DNA from: Pseudolabrys sp. FHR47
Lineage (GTDB): Bacteria; Pseudomonadota; Alphaproteobacteria; Rhizobiales; Xanthobacteraceae
Assembly (NCBI RefSeq): GCF_005153485.1
Contig: NZ_CP039740.1
Coordinates: forward strand, 4,343,001-4,407,000
DNA length: 64,000 nucleotides
Direction: 5' to 3'
Positions 8,576 through 16,989 of the stretch are shown here, piece by piece. The notes under the pieces are model-generated. The model was given only the letters and a program-made list of their open reading frames with translations. It ran no database searches and had not been told where the DNA came from. The position numbers and the translations under genes are program-made. How positions within the stretch are numbered: the stretch's first letter is position 1; each line of letters begins with the position of its first letter.

Positions 8576-8615
8576 AAGACTCGCCGACAACCCGCGCCTC
8601 CATTACATACACCGC

Positions 8616-9248
8616 ATGACTTTTTCCCACCCTCCCACCTTCGGCCTCGTTCTCGCCGGCGGCCTCGCGCGCCGTATGGGCGGCGGCGACAAGGCGCATA
8701 TCAAGATCGGCGGCTCGACCATTCTCGACCGCGTACTCGCGACTTTGTCGGGGCAATGCGCCGGCGTCGTCATCAATGCTAATGGCGATCCGGCGCGCTT
8801 TGCCGACACCGGCTGCGAAGTCATCCCTGACAGCGTGCCTGACCACCCCGGTCCGCTTGCCGGCATTCTCGCCGGGCTGGACTGGCTGGCGGCGCAGGAC
8901 CGCGGCATCGAATGGCTCCTGAGCGTGCCGGGCGACTGCCCGTTCCTGCCCGACGATCTCGTCGAACGCCTGCATGGCGCGCGGCGCAAGCTGGGCGCGG
9001 GTGTACCGCTCGCCTGCGCCAAGTCTGGCGACTGGCGTCATCCAGTGGTCGGCCTGTGGCCGCTGGCGCTGCGCGAGGATCTGCGCAAGGCGCTGGTGAA
9101 GGAGAACTTGCGCAAGATCGAGGTGTGGACCGCGCGGCACGGCATCGCCATTGCTGAATGGCCGACCGAGCCGGTCGATCCATTCTTCAACGTCAATACG
9201 CCGGATGATGCCGAACGCGCCAACGCGCTCGCGGAGCGTTTTGGCTAG
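8616..9248 (+). CDS. mobA: MobA, molybdenum cofactor guanylyltransferase
   Basis: MobA couples GMP to Mo-molybdopterin to give the MGD cofactor used by DMSO-reductase-family enzymes such as formate dehydrogenase. The 210-residue protein has the nucleotidyltransferase signature LVLAGGLARRMGGGDK (residues about 9-24), the metal-binding SVPGDCPFLP, and VFNVNTPDD-like NVNTPDDAE near the end. I chose the ATG at 8616; an upstream in-frame ATG at 8538 lies inside the inverted-repeat element and adds unrelated residues. It is convergent with moeA (four-base overlap of the ends). Confidence 0.92.
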   Translation: MTFSHPPTFGLVLAGGLARRMGGGDKAHIKIGGSTILDRVLATLSGQCAGVVINANGDPARFADTGCEVIPDSVPDHPGPLAGILAGLDWLAAQDRGIEWLLSVPGDCPFLPDDLVERLHGARRKLGAGVPLACAKSGDWRHPVVGLWPLALREDLRKALVKENLRKIEVWTARHGIAIAEWPTEPVDPFFNVNTPDDAERANALAERFG

Positions 9249-10534
9249 CCCATCAGCGCCGCGAAGGAGAGAAAGCCGACGCGATCGCCGGGTGCGATCG
9301 AGGTCAAATCCTCGGGAAACTCCAGCAGCCCGTCGGTCTCGGTGAGCGACGTCAGAATGCCGGCGCCATCCTGCGGGTGCTTCACCGCCTCGATCTCGCC
9401 GTCAGCGGCGCGCCGCAGGGCCACGCGCACATATTCGCGGCGGTCCTTCTTCTTTTTATAAGCAAAGGCAGACCGCACCGGCAATGGCAGCAGTACCTGC
9501 GGCCGCGCCCCGGACAGCCGCAGCAGCAGCGGCTTCACCACGCGCACGAAAGTGACGAACACCGCCACCGGATTGCCGGGCAATCCGCAGAAGGCGGCGC
9601 CGGCATTGGCAGCGTAATCCTTGCGCGGCGCGGCGCGGATTACGCCCATCGCCACCGGCCGCCCCGGCTTGATGGCAATGCGCCAGAACACCAGGCTGCC
9701 GATCTTCTCCACCGCGGCGCGCACGTAATCGGCATCGCCGGTCGAAACACCGCCTGAGGTGATAATGAGATCGTGCCATGCCGCCGCCTTGGCGAGCGCG
9801 CGTGACAGTTCGGCGGGATCGTCGCGCAGAATGCCGAGATCGGTCACCACGGCGCCGAGCTGTTCGAGCAGCGCGCTGATGAGATAGCGATTGGAATCGA
9901 AGATCGCCGCGCCGCCGCGCGCCGCCCCCGGCTCGACGACTTCGTCGCCGGTCGAGAAGATCGCGACCTTGAGCCGCCGCCGCACTTCGACATCGACGAT
10001 ACCGAGCGCCGCCAGCAGGGCGATATGCTGCGCTTCGAGCACTGTGCCCGCCGGCAGCACGATGCGCCCGGCCGCGACATCCTCGCCCGCCAGCCGCCGG
10101 TTGGCGCCGAGCGCCAGGCCTTTCGGCACCGTGACCTTGTCGCCGTCAACGGCGACATCTTCCTGCATGTAAACCGTGTCGGCGCCGGCCGGCATCGCCG
10201 CACCGGTGAAGATGCGGATCGCCTGTTTCGACCCCAGCGTCAGATCGGCGCGCGCACCGGCGGTGAGACGGCCGCTGACCGCAAGCGTCGTGTCGCCGTT
10301 TGCATCGAGATCGGCGTGACGCACCGCATAGCCATCGACGGCCGAGTTATCGAAGGGCGGCAGATCGACCGGCGCCTTGATATCGTTCGCGGTGACGCGG
10401 CCGCGAGCGCTGCGGAGCGCCACGCGCTCGGTTTCGGACACCGGAGCGATGCGCTCGGCGATCAGCCGCTCCATCTCCGGCAGCGGCAAAAGCGCGCCGG
10501 AGAATGCGAAGCAGTCGTCGGTCAGTTGCGCCAT
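9245..10534 (-). CDS. moeA: MoeA, molybdopterin molybdenumtransferase
   Basis: MoeA inserts molybdate (or tungstate) into adenylylated molybdopterin. The 429-residue length is normal. The visible motifs are PPFDNSAVDGYAVR (about residues 58-71), the MoCF-binding domain with TSGGVSTGDADYVR, FCGLPGNPVAVFVTF, and the C-terminal beta-barrel domain. It is transcribed after the HTH-MobB gene with a 36-base gap, so the two probably form one transcript. It is the most canonical of three MoeA-family proteins in this region. Confidence 0.93.
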   Translation of the reverse strand: MAQLTDDCFAFSGALLPLPEMERLIAERIAPVSETERVALRSARGRVTANDIKAPVDLPPFDNSAVDGYAVRHADLDANGDTTLAVSGRLTAGARADLTLGSKQAIRIFTGAAMPAGADTVYMQEDVAVDGDKVTVPKGLALGANRRLAGEDVAAGRIVLPAGTVLEAQHIALLAALGIVDVEVRRRLKVAIFSTGDEVVEPGAARGGAAIFDSNRYLISALLEQLGAVVTDLGILRDDPAELSRALAKAAAWHDLIITSGGVSTGDADYVRAAVEKIGSLVFWRIAIKPGRPVAMGVIRAAPRKDYAANAGAAFCGLPGNPVAVFVTFVRVVKPLLLRLSGARPQVLLPLPVRSAFAYKKKKDRREYVRVALRRAADGEIEAVKHPQDGAGILTSLTETDGLLEFPEDLTSIAPGDRVGFLSFAALMG

Positions 10535-10570
10535 GAGTTCTCCCGCATGCGCAAGCGGCGTGATGCCGGA

Positions 10571-11359
10571 TTAGCCGGCCATCGCGCGTTCGACTTCGCC
10601 GACCGTGACGGCGTGCTTGAGCAACAGGTCGGCGATCGCTTCAACGTCGTTGAGATCGACGACCGGCAGCTTGACCTGCGGCAAGGCGATATCCGACGCG
10701 ATAGCGGCGATGTAAGAATCGTTCGGATACAACAACGGCTTTTCGTTGGCGGCGCGATGAACCTCGATCTTGGGGAAGGCGTCGCGCTTGAAGCCTTCGA
10801 CCAGCACCAGATCGACCGGCGACAGCTTGGCCACCAGGTCGAGCATGTCCCACTCTTCTTCCTCGCGCAGCTCGTGCAGCATCGCCCAGCGGTTCGCCGA
10901 GGCGATGATCACCTCGGTCGCGCCGGCCTTGCGGTGCATAAAGCTGTCCTTGCCCGGCTGGTCGAGATCGAAACCGTGATGCGCGTGCTTGAGCGTCGAG
11001 ACGCTGATGCCCCGCGTCTTCAGCACCGGAATGAGCTTGGTAATGAGCGTGGTCTTGCCCGAATTGCTCCAGCCGGCGAGACCGACGATGCGCATCTTCG
11101 ACTTGAAACGCGCGCCGATGATGGCGTGCTCGCGGTCGCGCGCGAAATCCATGTCATCGGAGCCATCGTCCGTCGCGGCATAGAGATCGGGCCGCAGGAT
11201 GGAGCGATCGACGCCGGTCGCGGTCTCCACCGCGACAACCCGGCTGGCCGGAACACGCGACCAGTTCGACACCGACGGCTGCGAAATGCCGATACGACGC
11301 GCCAGTTCCGTAACGCCACCGGCGGCGCGAATGGCCTGCAGAAGTCCGCGTTCCGACAT
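10571..11359 (-). CDS. mobB: YdaS/Cro-like HTH domain fused to MobB
   Basis: One open frame encodes two parts. Residues 1-62 (MSERGLLQAIRAAGGVTELA, ARRIGISQPSVSNWSRVPAS, ETATGVDRSILRPDLY) look like a Cro/YdaS-type helix-turn-helix. After a polar linker (about 63-88) comes a full-length MobB GTPase from M89, with P-loop GLAGWSNSGKTTL and VLVEGFKRDAFPKIEV. MobB assists MobA in MGD synthesis. I start at ATG 11359; the ATG of MobB alone at 11095 has no visible ribosome site, which favours a fused product. An in-frame start at 11464 adds unrelated residues. HTH control of Mo genes by this protein is an inference. Confidence 0.82.
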   Translation of the reverse strand: MSERGLLQAIRAAGGVTELARRIGISQPSVSNWSRVPASRVVAVETATGVDRSILRPDLYAATDDGSDDMDFARDREHAIIGARFKSKMRIVGLAGWSNSGKTTLITKLIPVLKTRGISVSTLKHAHHGFDLDQPGKDSFMHRKAGATEVIIASANRWAMLHELREEEEWDMLDLVAKLSPVDLVLVEGFKRDAFPKIEVHRAANEKPLLYPNDSYIAAIASDIALPQVKLPVVDLNDVEAIADLLLKHAVTVGEVERAMAG

Positions 11360-11538
11360 TTTGCGAATTGCGCTCGGGCGCCCGTTCCTGGCGTCGGGCG
11401 ATCCGACGTCGCTGCGATTATCCGTGAATATACAAAAGTACCGTGCGGCTTGCCGGAGGGTCAATAGTGCGGGACGACGGGCACAGCTTTTATGACTACC
11501 CTGCGACTGCGGCCTTTCCCATTGCGAGACATGACCGC

Positions 11539-13524
11539 TTACGCGGCCGGCTCCATGCCGATGGCGCGAATACGGGCCCGGGTCGTCTCATCACGCAGTG
11601 CAGCGAGAAACGCCTGGACCGCCGGGCGCGCCTTGCGGCTTTCGACGACCAGGAAGTCGTAATGTTCCGGTGCGACCGGGACGAAGCCGAGACCGTACAT
11701 TTTCGCCACCGGCTCGATGGCAACGCCCCAGTCGGCGCGGCCCTGGGCGATCGCCGCCGCGACGGCGTTGTGCGACTTCGGCTGGTTGGCGTAGCCCGGC
11801 GGCTTGGCCCCGCCGAGCAACCGGTCGATCAGGACCCGCGTGCCGGCGCCAGCATTGCGGTTGACCATCAGGATGCCGGCGTCGACCAGCGCCGCCTTGA
11901 TCGCCTCGGCTGCGCTCCTGCCGTCGAAGCGCTTGTCGCCTGCGCGATAGACGATGCCCTGCATGCGTTTCCAGCCGGGCACCAGTGACAAGTCCGGCGT
12001 GACCAGGTGTTTGTTGTAGTCGCCGCTGCGTGGATCGATCAGATGCACCGGCGCGATATCACATTGGCCGCGGGTCGCCGCCGCGACGCCGCCAAGGCTG
12101 CCGACCGCCAGCGTGCGCGCCGAGAAGCCGCGCTCGGCCAGCGCGCCGACCACAACATCGAGCGCGACGTCATGGCTGCCCATGATGGTCACGTCGGGCG
12201 CGGCCGCGCCGGCGCCGATCAGCGTCACGCGCACGTGCGTATCGGCATCGAGCGCGCCCGCCAGCGCATCGATCTCGATGAAGCCGTCGGCTTGCGAAAA
12301 ACTGGTCACCGCGCCCGAGCCCTTGCCCGTCGGGAACGCCACCGGCCCGTCGTCGCCTTCGACCAGCGACACCAGCACGAACTCCTTGCGGCCGAGTTCG
12401 GACGCAATGCGCACCGGCACGCGCGCCTCGATGGTTTGCGCCGCTTCCGGCGGCAGGCCGGCCAGCGCGCGGATCACCGGCGCGACGAAGGCGTGAAAGG
12501 TGAAGATCGCCGAGGTCGGGAAACCCGGCAGCACGGCGAAAGGAGTTGTGCCGACCACGCCGAGACACAAAGGCTTGCCCGGCTTGAGCGCGACGCCGTG
12601 CACGAGGATGCCCGGCGCACCGAGCCCGGCCACCACGGCATGCGACAGATCGCCCGCGCCTTTCGACGTGCCGGCCGACAGCACCACCATGTCGCACGAG
12701 GCGAGCGCTTCACGCACCGCCTTGTCGAGCGCCGCCTTGTCGTCGGGGACGGCACCAAACGGCACCGCTTCGCCGCCGGCCTCGACCACCGCCGCGGCAA
12801 TGATGGCGCCATTGGAGTCGTAGATGCCCGCCGGCTTGAGCGATTCGCCCGGCGGCACCAGTTCGTCGCCGGTGGAGATCACCGCAACGCGCGGCCGGCG
12901 CACGACGTCGACATGCGCGAGTCCGCTCGCGGCCAGCATGCCGATCTCGCGCGAACCGATGCGCACGCCCTTGCGCAGCAATGTCTCGCCACGCGCGATG
13001 TCGGAGCCGGCATAGGAGATGAACTGTCCCGGCGTCGCAGCGCGGCGCAGTTCGATGCGCGGCGCGCCCTCGGCTATCAATTCGGTCTGTTCGATCATGA
13101 CGACCGCATCGGCGCCGCGCGGCACCACGCCGCCGGTCGCGATCGTCGTTCCCGTGCCGGGCATCACCTCGATCGTCGGGCTGTCGCCGCAGGCGATCAC
13201 TTCGGCATTCAACGTCAGGATCTTCGGCGCCATATCGCTGGCGCCGATAGTGTCGGCTGCGCGCAGCGCAAAGCCATCGACATTGGCGCGGTCGAATGGC
13301 GGTGCGTCGGTCGCGGCGACGACATCATGCGCCAGAATGCGGTTCAGCGCCTCGGCCAGCGTGACGCGCTCGGAGTCGAGCGGCTTGAGTTCGATGTGCT
13401 TCTCGAAGCGCGCACGCGCTTCTTCGGCGGAGACAACTTCGAGAAACTGCTCCTGCCGCGCCGCCGCGCGCACGCGCCTGATCAAATCGCTGTCGTCCTG
13501 CCTGCGGCTTCCGATATCGCTCAT
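11539..13524 (-). CDS. MoeA fused to a periplasmic-binding-protein-like domain
   Basis: This 661-residue protein has a full MoeA part (about 1-440), with PPFDRANVDGFALRA, AVISTGDELVPPG, SAGTSKGAGDLSHAV and VLPGFPTSAIFTF. From about 448 it has a C-terminal PBP-like domain (TIMGSHDVALDVVVGAL, then NRNAGAGTRVLIDRLLGG), known from molybdopterin-biosynthesis fusions (PBP-like PF12727 type). There is no signal peptide, so the PBP domain acts in the cytoplasm, perhaps as an oxyanion or cofactor sensor. ATG at 13524 overlaps the stop of the upstream MoeA-like gene (ATGA); an ATG at 13530 is also in frame. Confidence 0.88.
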   Translation of the reverse strand: MSDIGSRRQDDSDLIRRVRAAARQEQFLEVVSAEEARARFEKHIELKPLDSERVTLAEALNRILAHDVVAATDAPPFDRANVDGFALRAADTIGASDMAPKILTLNAEVIACGDSPTIEVMPGTGTTIATGGVVPRGADAVVMIEQTELIAEGAPRIELRRAATPGQFISYAGSDIARGETLLRKGVRIGSREIGMLAASGLAHVDVVRRPRVAVISTGDELVPPGESLKPAGIYDSNGAIIAAAVVEAGGEAVPFGAVPDDKAALDKAVREALASCDMVVLSAGTSKGAGDLSHAVVAGLGAPGILVHGVALKPGKPLCLGVVGTTPFAVLPGFPTSAIFTFHAFVAPVIRALAGLPPEAAQTIEARVPVRIASELGRKEFVLVSLVEGDDGPVAFPTGKGSGAVTSFSQADGFIEIDALAGALDADTHVRVTLIGAGAAAPDVTIMGSHDVALDVVVGALAERGFSARTLAVGSLGGVAAATRGQCDIAPVHLIDPRSGDYNKHLVTPDLSLVPGWKRMQGIVYRAGDKRFDGRSAAEAIKAALVDAGILMVNRNAGAGTRVLIDRLLGGAKPPGYANQPKSHNAVAAAIAQGRADWGVAIEPVAKMYGLGFVPVAPEHYDFLVVESRKARPAVQAFLAALRDETTRARIRAIGMEPAA

Positions 13525-14645
13525 GGCCACGGCCTCACCTGAACCGCGGAGCCCTCCGCATAGCCTTCGCTTTCCGCCGGCACCATGACCCAGCCGTCCG
13601 AGCGCGTCAGTGCCGACAGCGGCAAATATTTCGACGCCAGCGGCTCAACCGTATCCTGCACACGGCGCACCGGCACGATTTCGACGAGGCCGACGGTGGA
13701 CGATATCTTGCGCGACAAGGTGAGTATTCTGTACGGCTGGCGCTCGCCGCCCGGCACTCCGGCGAGGCGATCCTGAATGCGACGCCCAACCGCGAGCCAA
13801 ACGCTCAGGGCCGCGTCGAGCCGTCCCGGCAACAGCAACAACGGCCGCGGGCCGGCGAAACCGAGCGCGGCGGTTTCGCCAGGCGCAATCGCCATGCCAT
13901 GCACCGCGAGTTCGCAATCGCGCGCCATCGTATGAACGCTCGTGTCGTTGCGGCCCGAACCGGTGCCGCCGATGACGACAATGGCGTCGGCCGATTCGGA
14001 TGCGAGCACGGTGCCGAGATCGCGGGCGGGATCGTCGAGTTTGGCAGCGCCGCCGCGACGCTCGATATCGCTCGCCAGCAGCCGCGCCGCGGCGCCGACG
14101 ATGGTGGTGCCGCGCAGCGGCAGCACGCGGATGCGCGGCTCACGCACCGCGATGCGCGACAGACCGACGGCGGTGAATGCGGCAAGATCGGTCATGCGCA
14201 GACGCTCGCCGGCGCGGCGCAACGGAATATCCGGGTCGTTGTCGCCGCCGGCCGGCAACACGCCATCGCCCGGATTGATGGTGGCGAGCGCTTCGGCAAA
14301 TCCGTTCGTGATCTTCACTGCGTCGAGAGACGCGACGCTGTCCGCGTCCGGCGGCAGAACCTGCCCTGTCTCGATGCGTTGCGGGGGGTGGATCAGTGGC
14401 ATCGGCGCGTAAGGCCCGGCGCCGAGCGTGGCATCGGCGGCGAGCGCCCAGCCGTCGACGAGCGCGAGCGAGGACGACGGCCGCGCCGCGCCCATGGCAT
14501 CGACCGCGAGTGCGCGACCGGCCGCGGCGGCGACGTCGAGGGTGCGCGGGGTCACCGGCTTGACGCGGAGATCGACCATTGCCGTGACCTCGGACAATGG
14601 CGTCAGCTTCGAAATTGTCTGGAGGGTCTCCGAAGCGGCCGCCAT
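13521..14645 (-). CDS. Divergent MoeA-like molybdopterin-binding protein
   Basis: This 374-residue protein shows a weakened MoeA pattern: LALVDGWALAADATLG corresponds to the DGYA region, PPDADSVASLDAV to the next MoeA motif, and VVIGGTGSGRNDTSVHTMA to the molybdopterin-binding TSGGVS loop. It is shorter than MoeA and lacks several standard residues, so catalysis is doubtful; binding or handing over molybdopterin is more likely. It is coupled to the MoeA-PBP gene by an ATGA overlap and is divergent from the TusA-like gene. Confidence 0.75.
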   Translation of the reverse strand: MAAASETLQTISKLTPLSEVTAMVDLRVKPVTPRTLDVAAAAGRALAVDAMGAARPSSSLALVDGWALAADATLGAGPYAPMPLIHPPQRIETGQVLPPDADSVASLDAVKITNGFAEALATINPGDGVLPAGGDNDPDIPLRRAGERLRMTDLAAFTAVGLSRIAVREPRIRVLPLRGTTIVGAAARLLASDIERRGGAAKLDDPARDLGTVLASESADAIVVIGGTGSGRNDTSVHTMARDCELAVHGMAIAPGETAALGFAGPRPLLLLPGRLDAALSVWLAVGRRIQDRLAGVPGGERQPYRILTLSRKISSTVGLVEIVPVRRVQDTVEPLASKYLPLSALTRSDGWVMVPAESEGYAEGSAVQVRPWP

Positions 14646-14718
14646 ATTTCCCTGGTCGTTCCCGTGTGCGATGAAAAAGTCAGTCTAGCGCAGCAGCGGC
14701 GGCAACAGGAGCCGAACC

Positions 14719-14955
14719 TTGGCTGAAAAGATTATGAACCTGCGTGGCCTGAAATGCCCGCTGCCCACGCTGCGCGTGAAAAAGATGCTGTCGACGCTAC
14801 GGTCCGGCGATGTCGTGATCGCCGAATGCACCGATCCGATGGCCGCTATCGATATCCCCAATCTGGTGCGCCAGACCGGCGATACACTGGAAGCCCGCGA
14901 CACCGGCAAGGAACAAGGCCGGGACTTGCTGACTTTCCGGATCCGCAAGAAATAG
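14719..14955 (+). CDS. TusA-family sulfur carrier protein
   Basis: This 78-residue protein of the TusA/SirA fold has the catalytic cysteine in MNLRGLKCPLPTLRVKK (CPxP, near residue 13), followed by GDVVIAECTDPMAAIDI and the usual C-terminal beta strand. These proteins carry persulfide sulfur. Next to fdhD and the Moco genes, it may help deliver sulfur to molybdopterin or FdhD, as TusA is known to influence Moco synthesis in E. coli; that link is inferred. TTG start at 14719 with AGGAG at 14707-14711. A 73-base spacer separates it from the divergent MoeA-like gene. Confidence 0.9.
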   Translation: MAEKIMNLRGLKCPLPTLRVKKMLSTLRSGDVVIAECTDPMAAIDIPNLVRQTGDTLEARDTGKEQGRDLLTFRIRKK

Positions 14956-15061
14956 CCCGCGCACGATGCTTTCTCAACTATCTGATATTTATGTGCAAAT
15001 TTCTCACTCTCGGCGCCGACTTTGCTTTGACCTCGGCGCGCCCGGCCTGTAGCGAGAGGCC

Positions 15062-16597
15062 ATGGCGCCTCCTCCCCTTCTGCAACTGACCGGCATCAAG
15101 CTGACCTTCGGCGGCACGCCGCTGCTCACCGGCGCCGACCTGTCGGTCTCGACCGGCGAACGCGTGTCGCTGGTCGGCCGCAACGGTTCGGGCAAATCGA
15201 CGCTGCTCAAGATCGCCGCCGGGCTGGTCGAGCCGGACGCCGGCACCGTGTTCGTGCAGCCGGGCGCGCTGGTGCGGTACCTGTCGCAGGAGCCGGATTT
15301 CGGCAACCACGCCACGGCATTGTCATATGTCGAAAGCGGGCTGAAGCCGACCGACGATCCCTACATCGCGCGGCAATTGCTGGAGGAGCTTGGGCTCACC
15401 GGCACCGAGGACCCGTCGCATCTGTCCGGTGGCGAAGCGCGGCGCGTGTCACTCGCTTATGCACTGGCATCTGATCCCGACATCCTGATGCTCGACGAGC
15501 CGACCAATCATCTCGACCTGCCGACCATCGAATGGCTGGAGCGCGACCTCGCGGCGCGCCGCACCGCGTTGGTGGTCATCAGCCACGACCGACGTTTTCT
15601 GTCCAACCTGACGCGCACAACAGTGTGGCTCGATCGCGGCACCACGCGACGGCTCGACAAGGGCTTTGCCTTCTTCGAGGAATGGCGCGACCAGGTTCTG
15701 GCGGAGGAAGAGCGCGACCAGCACAAGCTCGACCGCAAGATTGCCGCCGAAGAGCACTGGATGCGCTATGGCGTCACCGCTCGGCGCAAGCGCAACATGC
15801 GCCGTGTCGGCGAACTCGCCGCCTTGCGCGAACAGCGCCGCAGCTATCGCGGCACGGCGGGCGCCGCCGCCATTACCGCCGGCAGCGCGCAGCAGTCCGG
15901 CGCGCTGGTAATCGAGGCCAAGGATATCTCCAAGAGCTACGGCGAGCGCGCCATCGTCAAGGACTTCTCGCTGCGCGTGGCGCGTGGCGACCGCATCGGC
16001 ATCGTCGGGCCGAACGGCACCGGCAAGACCACGCTCATCAATCTGCTGACCGGCGCCGACACGCCGGACTCCGGCAGCGTCAAGCTCGGCGCCAATCTCG
16101 CCATCGCCACGCTGAACCAGCATCGCGACAGCCTCAACCCGGACACCACGGTCGCCGACGCGTTGACCGGCGGCGCTGGTGAAACCGTCATGGCCAACGG
16201 CACGCCGAAACATGTCATCGGCTACATGAAGGACTTTCTATTCTCGCCCGAGCAGGCGCGCACGCCGCTCGGCAAGCTGTCAGGCGGCGAACGCGGCCGC
16301 CTGATGCTGGCGCAGGCGCTGGCGCAGCCATCGAATATGCTTGTGCTCGACGAGCCGACCAACGATCTCGACATGGAAACGCTTGACGTTCTGGAAGAGA
16401 CGATCAGCGATTATCCCGGCACCGTGCTGCTGATCAGCCACGACCGCGACTTTCTCGACCGCCTCGTGTCCGGCGTCATTGTGCCGGAAGGCGACGGCCG
16501 CTGGCCGAATATCCGGCGGCTATTCCGACAGGCTTTCAAGCAGCGCGGCGAGATTTGGCGCGCCGGAGTGCAAAGGAAAGCCCCGAAAGCGACGTGA
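15062..16597 (+). CDS. ABC-F family ATPase, C-terminal domain lost by frameshift
   Basis: This is a soluble dual-ATPase ABC-F protein (Uup-like), acting on ribosomes rather than membranes. As read it has 511 residues. The first ATPase has GRNGSGKSTLL (about 39-49), LSGGEARRVSLA and DEPTNHLDL; the second has GPNGTGKTTLI (about 316), LSGGERGRLMLA and DEPTNDLDM. Both cassettes are intact. From 16505 on, the expected continuation (E-Y-x-G-G-Y-S-D ... Q-R-G ... D-L-A-R-R-S-A-K-E) is scattered over the three frames, consistent with four single-base losses within 50 bases, so the reading here ends in unrelated residues at 16597. Confidence 0.88.
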   Translation: MAPPPLLQLTGIKLTFGGTPLLTGADLSVSTGERVSLVGRNGSGKSTLLKIAAGLVEPDAGTVFVQPGALVRYLSQEPDFGNHATALSYVESGLKPTDDPYIARQLLEELGLTGTEDPSHLSGGEARRVSLAYALASDPDILMLDEPTNHLDLPTIEWLERDLAARRTALVVISHDRRFLSNLTRTTVWLDRGTTRRLDKGFAFFEEWRDQVLAEEERDQHKLDRKIAAEEHWMRYGVTARRKRNMRRVGELAALREQRRSYRGTAGAAAITAGSAQQSGALVIEAKDISKSYGERAIVKDFSLRVARGDRIGIVGPNGTGKTTLINLLTGADTPDSGSVKLGANLAIATLNQHRDSLNPDTTVADALTGGAGETVMANGTPKHVIGYMKDFLFSPEQARTPLGKLSGGERGRLMLAQALAQPSNMLVLDEPTNDLDMETLDVLEETISDYPGTVLLISHDRDFLDRLVSGVIVPEGDGRWPNIRRLFRQAFKQRGEIWRAGVQRKAPKAT

Positions 16598-16875
16598 AAA
16601 CCGCAAAGCCCGCTGCGGAAAAGCCGCCGGCCAAAACAGAACTTCAGCTCAGCACAAAACATGGCACTGAAACGCTGCCCAAGACCATCGAGACGTTGCA
16701 CAAGAAAGCCAGCGAGTTGCAGCACAAGCTGAACGATCCGCAACTTTACGCGCGTGACCGCACCGCTTTTGACAAGATCACCGCGGAACTGAGCGAGACA
16801 CAGCGTAAATTGTCCGAGGCCGAAGATCAGTGGCTCGAGCTTGAAATGATGCGCGAGGAACTGGCGGGGGAGTAA
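16552..16875 (+). pseudogene. Detached C-terminal coiled-coil domain of the ABC-F protein
   Basis: In the frame starting at 16552 the sequence encodes DLARRSAKESPESDVKTA, then an Ala/Lys/Pro-rich linker, then KHGTETLPKTIETLHKKASE and LNDPQLYARDRTAFDKITAE, ending in WLELEMMREELAGE and TAA at 16873-16875. This is the charged, coiled-coil C-terminal domain of Uup-type ABC-F proteins. It has no good start of its own (GTG/ATG without a ribosome site). Its codon pattern is intact up to the stop, so the disruption is recent or is a sequence error. Confidence 0.8.
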
Positions 16876-16908
16876 GTGCCGTCTTCCAGGACGGCCCGAA
16901 GGGCCGGA

Positions 16909-16985
16909 CCCGGAATCCATACTCCGCAGCGCCGGGGTTATGGATTCCGGGCTCGCGGACTTCGTCCGCGCCCCGGAATGACAAA
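16909..16985. repeat. Palindromic intergenic repeat (CGGAATCCATA type)
   Basis: cccggaatccata at 16909-16921 is the exact reverse complement of tatggattccggg at 16939-16951. A second hairpin, gcggacttcgtccgc, follows at about 16956-16970. It occupies the gap between the ABC-F remnant and the convergent dadA-like gene and could serve as a bidirectional terminator. The motif resembles a repeat I recognise from Bradyrhizobium-type genomes. Confidence 0.75.
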
Positions 16986-16989
16986 ACTA

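Noticed and set aside
12007..13542. 511-residue plus-strand frame opposite the MoeA-PBP gene
   Set aside because: Shadow of the MoeA gene, rich in Arg/His/Asp/Gly with no domain and no ribosome site.
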